64,000 bases of DNA from Theropithecus gelada (Eukaryota > Chordata > Mammalia > Primates > Cercopithecidae), in the NCBI RefSeq assembly GCF_003255815.1, contig NC_037671.1, forward strand, positions 156,108,645 through 156,172,644, written 5' to 3'. Below, piece after piece: positions 58,322-64,000 of this stretch (position 1 is the first letter of the stretch; each line of letters starts with the position of its first letter). Below the pieces are notes generated by a model, which was not told the DNA's origin, did no database searches, and saw nothing but the letters and a program-made list of their open reading frames with translations. A program made the position numbers and the translations under genes.

Positions 58322-59605
58322 CCACCTTTTTTTTGAGATGGGGTTTCACCCTGTCACTGGAGTGTAGGGGCACGACCTCAGCTCTCTGCTGTGGGGGTAA
58401 GAAAGAGAGATCAGACTGTTACTGTGTCTGTGTAGAAAAAAGTAGACATAAGAAACTCCATTTTGTTCTGTACTAAGAAAAATTCTTCTGCCTTGAGATG
58501 CTGTTAATCTGTAACCCTAGCCCCAACCCTGTGCTCGCAGAAACATGTGCTGTGTTGACTCAAGGTTTAATGGATTTAGGGCCGTGCAGGATGTGCTTTG
58601 TTAAAAAGTGTTTGCAGGCAGTTTGCTTGGTAAAAGTCATCGCCATTCTCCAGTTTTGAGTGACCAGGGACAAAATGCACTGTGGAAGGCCGCAGGGACC
58701 TCGGCCCAAGAAAGCCTGGGTATTGTGAAGGTTTCTCCCCACTGAGACAGCCTGAGATATGGCCTCGTGGGAAGGGAAAGACCTGACCATCCCCCAGCCC
58801 AACACCTGTAAAGGGTCTGTGCTGAGGAGGATTAGTGAAAGAGGAAGGCCTCTTTGCAGTTGAGATAAGAGGAAGGCATCTGTCTCCTGCTCGCCCCTGA
58901 GAATGGAATGTTTTGGTGTAAAACCCGATCGTAGGTTCTGTTTACTGAGATAGGAGAAAACCACCTTATGGCTGGAGGTGAGACATGCTGGCGGCAATAC
59001 TGCTCTTTACTGCACTGAGATGTTTGTTTAAAGTCAAACATAAATCTGGCCTACGTGCACATCAAGGCACAGCACCTTTCCTTAAACTTATTTATGACAC
59101 AGAGACCTTTGTTCATATGTTTTCCTGCTGACCCTCTCCCCATCATTACCCTATAGTCCTGCCACATCCCCCTCACCGAGATGGTGGAGATAGTGATCAA
59201 TAAATACTGAGGGAACTCAGAAACTAGTGCCAGCACAAGTCCTCCCTATGCTGAGCGCTGGTCACCTGGGCCCACTGTTCTTTCTCTATACTTTGTCTCT
59301 GTGTCTTATTTCTTTTCTTAGTCTCTCGTCCCACCTGACGAGAAATACCCACAGATGTGGAGGGGCTGGTCCCCTTCATCTGCCGTCTTGATCACCCAGC
59401 TTCAAGCGATCCTCCCACCTCCACCTCCCCAATAACTGGGACCACAGGCATGTGACACCATGCCCTGCTAACTTTTTTATTATTTGTAGAGACGATGTCT
59501 TGCTATATTGCCCAGCATGGTCTTGAACTCCTGGATTCAAGAGATTGTCGTGCATCAGCCTCCCAATGTGCTGGGATTGCAGTTGTGAGCCATCATGTCC
59601 AGTCA
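58322..59605 (-). mobile_element. AluJ, minus strand, split by solo LTR5
   Basis: The first part, 58327-58389, holds the antisense tail and right-arm end. The second part, 59379-59605, continues to the Alu head 'gagccatcatgtccagtc'. The two parts join at the duplicated pentamer tctgc. Confidence 0.88.
58390..59378 (+). mobile_element. Solo LTR5 of HERV-K(HML-2) type
   Basis: 989 bp, TG...CA ends (tgtgggggtaag ... ccccttca), with an exact 5-bp TSD, tctgc, at 58385-58389 and 59379-59383. Landmarks are 'aactccattttgttctgtac', 'ccttatggctggaggtgaga', 'gatcaataaatactgaggga' (polyadenylation signal) and 'gtctctcgtcccacctgacg'. The length matches LTR5 (about 970-1000 bp). No internal retroviral sequence is present, so this is an LTR left after LTR-LTR recombination. 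The state of preservation suggests a comparatively recent insertion, and in an Old World monkey it would correspond to an LTR5_RM-like lineage. The 145-codon antisense frame is a by-product. Confidence 0.95.
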
Positions 59606-59680
59606 AATTCATCTTAAATATATGAAAATGTATTTATCCTCACTCATAATAAGATAAGTGAAAATTAAATTTACATAAAG

Positions 59681-59975
59681 AGGCGGGCGTGGTAGCTCAC
59701 GCCTGTAATCCACCACTTTAGGAGGCCGAGGTGGGCAGATAACAAGGTCAGGAGATCGAGACCATTCTGGCTAACATGGTGAAACCCCATCTCTACTAAA
59801 AATACAAAAAATTAGCCAGGCGCGGTGGCGAGTGCCTGTGATCCCAGTTACTTGGGAGACTGAGGCAGGAGAATCGCTTGAACCCAGGAAGTGGACGTTG
59901 CAGTGAGCCGAGATCGTGCCACTGCACTCCAGCCTGGGCCACAGAGTGAGACCTCATCTCAAAACAAACAAACAA
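59681..59975 (+). mobile_element. AluS inserted in L1ME
   Basis: Dimer lacking the first few bases of the head, tail (CAAA)n. Exact 8-bp TSD, acataaag, at 59673-59680 and 59976-59983. Confidence 0.95.
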
Positions 59976-60690
59976 ACATAAAGATACTATTTTTATCCAA
60001 TCAGATTAATGAAGATAAACAATTTGATAACTCACTATGTTAAGGCTGTGGAGGAATAGGCATTCCTTTGTATTACTGATGGTCATTTAATTAGAACAAC
60101 TTTTGTGAAAGGTAATTTGGCAACATCTCTTTTGATTCAGTAATTCCACTTACAGAAATTTAATTTACAGATATATTTACAGTCACGTGACATATTTTTA
60201 CAAGTTTATTGCTTTCAGTATTATTTGTAATAACCCAAAACTGGAAACAACATACATGTCTATCCATGGGATCTAGTTAAATAAATTATGATGTTCCATG
60301 CCATGAAATACTATGGAAGCATTACAAATGAGAAAATTCTTTATAAAGATACTTAAAGTGGTATCAAAGACACATTGTTTGAAAAAAACTAGAGAGTAGT
60401 AGTGTGTATAAGGTGCTACCATTTATACATAAGAGAGAAAATGATATATAAATGTGCACTTATATGTATGTATATTCACATAAATGTATGTTTTGCAAAT
60501 GTATACATTTACCCAACTATTCATTAACTAGTTGGATAGTTAACTAGTTATCTCTAGAAGAATATACAGAAAAAGGGTAATATTTTTTGCTTTTCGGAAG
60601 GAGAACCAAGTAGCTGAAGGCAGGAGTTAGAGGGAGCTTAGTACTTTTTGAATTTAAACATAAAATTATTTGAAAAATAAGCACAAATTT

Positions 60691-61034
60691 AAAAAACCTA
60701 AATAGTCAAACAAATATATACACAGGTTATACACATGTTGTCATTAGAACAATTTCTGTTAGTAATTTGTTTAAATTATCTTAAAGAATTTAAAGAGTTT
60801 TTTTCTAAAGCTGCATATTATTCATCATAAATGAATAATCTTTCTTTTTTTCAAAGCAGAAAGGAATTTATTAAGAAAATTTGTCTTCAGAATTTCTGGC
60901 ATGGTGTGGGTACCACACCATCAATGCCAGGCTGTAAGAGAAATGCCTTTAACCACACTGTAATTTTTCAACAAAAATTGTGCTTGCTGCAACTATAGTC
61001 TGCTATACATAATTTTGGTTGCATACATCCTTTT
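60691..61034. other. Unassigned, with two small hairpins
   Basis: attattcat/atgaataat (60817-60825 and 60831-60839) and ggtgtgg/ccacacc (60903-60909 and 60913-60919) with outer pairing. Read on the minus strand, 60850-60890 resembles an mRNA 3' end (AATAAA-like then A-rich), but no gene is recognised. Confidence 0.35.
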
Positions 61035-61786
61035 TGTGATTACTAATGTTTCAATTATCTATTTGACATATAATAGTACATATTTATAGGGTACATAATG
61101 ATGTATAATAGATAGGGATCAGTTGAAGGTAATTAGCATATCCATCTTCTCAAACATTTATCATTTCTTTGTGTTGGGGACATTCAATATCTTCCTTCTA
61201 GCTATTTGAAACTATGTAATATATTATTGTTAACTATAGTCATCTACAGTGGTATAGAGCACTAGAATTTATTCTTCCTATCTAACTGTAATTTTGGCTC
61301 CTTTAACAAATGTCTCCTTATTTCCCTTACCCCCTATCCTTCTTAGCCTCTAGTATCCTTTGTTCTATTTTTGATTTATATTAGATCAACATTTTTTAGC
61401 TTGCACATGTGAGTGAGAACATGCAGTGCTTAACTTTTTGTTCCTAGCTTATTTCACTTAACAGAAGATTCTCCAGTTCCATCCACATTGCCATGAATAA
61501 CAGGATTTCATTCTTTATAATGGCTGAATAGTATGCCATTGTGTGTATATATGCCACATTTTCTTTATCCATTCATCTGTTGTTGGACACTTAGGTTAAT
61601 TCCGTATCTTGGCTATTGTGAATAGTGCTGCCATAAACATAGGGGTGCAGATGTCTCCTTAATATATTGATTTTCTTTCCTTTAGAAAGCCCAATAGTTG
61701 GAGTCTTGGATCATATGGTAGCGTTAATTATAGTTTTTTGAGAAATATTCATACTGTTCTCCCTAGTTGCTATATTAGTTTACATT

Positions 61787-62093
61787 ACTTTCTTTCTTTC
61801 GTTTCTTTTTTCTTTTTCTTTTTCTTTTTTTGAGACAGAGTCTTGCTCTGTTGCCCAGGCTGGAGTACAATGGCGCTATCCTGGCTCATTACAACCTCCA
61901 CCTCACAGGTTCAAGCGATTCTCCTGTCTCAGCATCCCAAGTAGCTGGGATTACAGGTGTACGCCTCCATGCCTCACTAATTTTTTTGTACTTTTAGTAG
62001 AGATGGGGTTTCACCGTGTTCCCCAGGTTGGTCTCAAACTCCTGAGCTCAGGCAATCCACATGCCTCGGCCTCCCAAAGTGCTAGGATTACAG
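61787..62093 (-). mobile_element. AluS, 5'-truncated, in L1MB
   Basis: The antisense tail is degenerate (TTTC)n at 61787-61832. The Alu head is missing its first 25 bp or so. TSD gtttacatt, exact, at 61778-61786 and 62094-62102. Confidence 0.95.
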
Positions 62094-62642
62094 GTTTACA
62101 TTTCTACCAACAATGTATAAGAGTTCCCTTTTCTCTGCATTCTTGCCAACATTTGTTATTTTTTACCTTTTTGATAGTAGCCAATCTAACTGGGGTAAGA
62201 TGATACCTCACTGTGATTTTAATTTGCATTTCCTTGATGCTTAGTGATACTGCACAATTTTTCATATATTTCTTGGCCATTGGTATGTCTTTTGAGGAAT
62301 ATCTATTCAGATTGTTTGCACGTTTTTAATTAAAATTCTTTTCTGGCTGTTGAGATGTTTGAGTTCCTTGTATATTCTGTTTATTAATCCCCTGCCAGAT
62401 GAATAGTTTGCAAATGTTTTCTCCCATTCTGTATGTTGCCTTTTCATTCTGTTGATTGCTTCCTTTGGGATGCAGAAGTCTTTTAGTTTGATATAATCCT
62501 ATTTGTTTGTTTTTGCTTTCATTGCCTGTGCTTTTGAGGTCTTTTTCATAAAATCCTTCCCCAGACCAATGTCTTGAAGCATTTCCCTTATGTTTTCTCC
62601 TAGCAGTTTTATTGTTTCAGGTCTTACATTTGTGTCTTTGAT

Positions 62643-62938
62643 CTATTTTGAATTTTTTTTTTTTTTTGATAGTCTCACTCTGTGGCCCAGGCTGTAGTGC
62701 AGTGGCATGATCTCAGCTCACTGCAACCTCCACCTCCAGGTTCAAGCGATTCTCATGCCTCAGCCACTTGAATAGCTGAGGTTACAGGTGCATGCCGCCA
62801 TACCCAGCTAACTTTTGTATTTTTTGTAAAGATGAGGTTTCACCATGTTGGCCAGCTGAACTCCTGACCTCAAGTGATCCACCCACCTCGGCCTCCCAAA
62901 GTGCTGGGATTATAAGCATGAGCTACCATACCTGGCCT
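62643..62938 (-). mobile_element. AluS/J, minus strand, in L1MB
   Basis: T tail at 62649-62667, body 'gatagtctcactctgtggcc' to 'gagctaccatacctggcc'. The host L1 continues on both sides. Confidence 0.93.
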
Positions 62939-63856
62939 GAGTTGATTTTTGAATAGGATGAGAGGTTACAGTCTAGTTTCATTCTTCTGCATGTAGATAC
63001 CAAGTTTTCCCAGCACCATTTATTGAAAATACGGTCCTTTCCCCAATGAGTGTTCTTGGCACCTTTGTCAAAAATCAGTTTCATGTAAATACATGGATTA
63101 ATTTCTGGGTTCTTTTCTCTGTTCCATTGTTCTATGTGTCTACTTTTATGTCAGACCCTGGGCCTAGGCATGTAGCTACTCCATGTTGTTTTGGTACTAC
63201 AGGTTTGCAGTATGTTTTGAAGTCTGGTAGTGTGATGCCTCCAGCTTTGTTCTTTCTGCTCAGAATTGCTTTGGCTATTCAGGGTTTTTTTTTTTTTTTG
63301 GTTCCAGACAGACTTTAAGATTATTTTTTTCTATTTCTGTGAGGAATATCACTGGCATTTTGATAGGAACTGCATTGAACTTGTAGGTCCTTTGGGTAGT
63401 ATGGTCATTTTAACAATACTGATTCTTCCCATTCATGAACATGGAATGTCTTTCCATTTGTTTGTTTCTTCTTCAATTTCTTTCATCAATGTTTTGTAGT
63501 TTTTCTTGTCAAGTTCTTTCACCTTTTTGGTTAAATTTACTCCTAGGGATTATTTTGTAGCTATTGTGAATGGAATTGGTTTCTTGACTTCTTTTTCATC
63601 TAGTATGTTGTTTGTGTATAGAAACATTGCTGATTTTTGAGTGTTGGTTTTGTATACTGCAACTTTACTGAATCCTTTTATTAGCTCTAAGAATTTTTTG
63701 GTAGAGTCTTCAGTTTTTCTACATATAAGATCATGTCACTTTCAAGTAGGAACAGTCTGACTTTCTCCTTTCCAGTTTGGATTCCCTTTATTTCTTTCTC
63801 TTGCCTAATTGCTCTCGCTATAACTTTTAGTACTATGATGCATAAGAGTGCTGAGT

Positions 63857-64000
63857 GGCCGGGCGCGGTGGCTCAAGCCTGTAATCCCAGCACTTTGGGA
63901 GGCCGAGACGGGCGGATCACGAGGTCAGGAGATCGAGACCATCCTGGCTAACACGGTGAAACCCCCTCTCTACTAAAAAATACAAAAAACTAGCCGGGCG
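63857..64000 (+). mobile_element. AluY, Old World monkey type, cut by window end
   Basis: Head 'ggccgggcgcggtggctcaa' to the end of the left arm. It shares the 'ggctcaagcctgtaatcc' and A-run features of the AluY at 1848. Inserted in the antisense L1MB. The right half lies outside the window. Confidence 0.95.

Larger units (their letters stand above)
58205..60690 (+). mobile_element. L1ME host element in three pieces
   Basis: Pieces at 58205-58321 ('gctcctgcaaatcaataaga'), 59606-59672 and 59984-60690 ('cccaaaactggaaacaacat', 'ggtgctaccatttatacata', the Glu/Gly-rich 3' UTR segment near 60600) are collinear L1ME ORF2/3' UTR in sense. They are separated by an Alu carrying an LTR5 and by a second Alu. 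Confidence 0.82.
61035..63856 (-). mobile_element. L1MB-type LINE, minus strand, with nested Alus
   Basis: Antisense 3' UTR at 61035-61330 ('acatttatcatttctttgtg', 'attgttaactatagtcatct'), then ORF2 through 'gccatcaatg'-type and 'tttgctttcattgcctgtgc' segments, continuing to at least 63856. Two Alus interrupt it at 61787 and 62643, and a third cuts it at 63857. Frames at 63046-63318 and 63266-63499 are antisense to ORF2. Confidence 0.92.

Noticed and set aside
58560..58997. 145-codon antisense frame
   Set aside because: It lies wholly inside the solo LTR5, antisense, with no known product. It is a by-product of LTR composition.
1..64000. CRISPR array, operons, prophage or bacterial defence system
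   Set aside because: The composition is entirely primate repeat-rich DNA. No spaced direct repeats and no dense coding were seen.
1..64000. tRNA, U6, Y RNA, 7SK or 5S genes or pseudogenes
   Set aside because: I looked for their characteristic starts and internal boxes by eye and found none outside Alu and MIR A/B-box relics. A tRNAscan/Infernal run would be decisive.

Overview
This window is nuclear DNA from a primate, most likely an Old World monkey (cercopithecid). Alu elements of both old (J, S) and young (Y) type occur throughout, together with L1PA, L1PB/L1MA and L1M LINEs, MaLR long terminal repeats (THE1, MST, MLT1), MIR, L2 and hAT/Tigger DNA fossils, and a solo LTR of HERV-K(HML-2) type. 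The youngest AluY copies (53-348 minus, 1848-2157 plus, 63857-64000 plus) carry 'ggctcaagcctgtaat' near the 5' end and a long A run before 'actagccggg'. From memory this combination is typical of AluY lineages of macaques, baboons and relatives rather than apes. No intact multi-exon protein-coding gene is recognisable. The open reading frames present are mostly by-products of repeats.

Layout. 1-13.2 kb: AluY copies, a MIR split by an Alu monomer, a THE1/MST LTR, a hAT element with 8-bp target-site duplications (TSDs), an old L1M 5' region, an AluJ, a Tigger-type element and an MST LTR with perfect TSDs. 13.3-19.3 kb: one nearly full-length but decayed L1 with ORF1 and ORF2 remnants. 19.3-23.9 kb: a decayed class I endogenous retrovirus pol fragment split by an AluS, then an unidentified repeat and an L2. 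24.0-25.7 kb: 5'-truncated L1PA. 25.9-27.6 kb: three MaLR-type LTRs. 27.6-32.2 kb: a repeat-poor block holding the longest reading frame (198 codons). 32-46 kb: ancient LINE-like repeats, MIRs, Alus, and a local inverted duplication at 36.8-38.5 kb. 46.4-48.1 kb: two L1 inserts. 48.6-49.3 kb: an RPL21 processed pseudogene whose A tail has become a 175-bp purine tract. 51.4-54.3 kb: an ERVL LTR with its primer-binding site, then an L1PA nested in an L1M. 54.7-60.7 kb: two adjacent Alus, an L1M carrying a THE1 LTR, and an L1ME carrying an Alu that carries a solo LTR5. 61-64 kb: an antisense L1MB with three nested Alus.

The most noteworthy items are structural. They are an inverted duplication of about 300 bp with about 95% arm identity, whose ends coincide with a truncated Alu and a 36-bp triplication. 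There is also a 32-bp exact sequence copy 1.7 kb from its probable donor, a layered nest ending in an HML-2-type solo LTR, a pair of abutting perfect palindromes at 51.17 kb, and the RPL21 pseudogene with its purine-tract tail. No operon, CRISPR array or new protein system is visible. All family names come from sequence recognition by eye and need RepeatMasker/Dfam confirmation.
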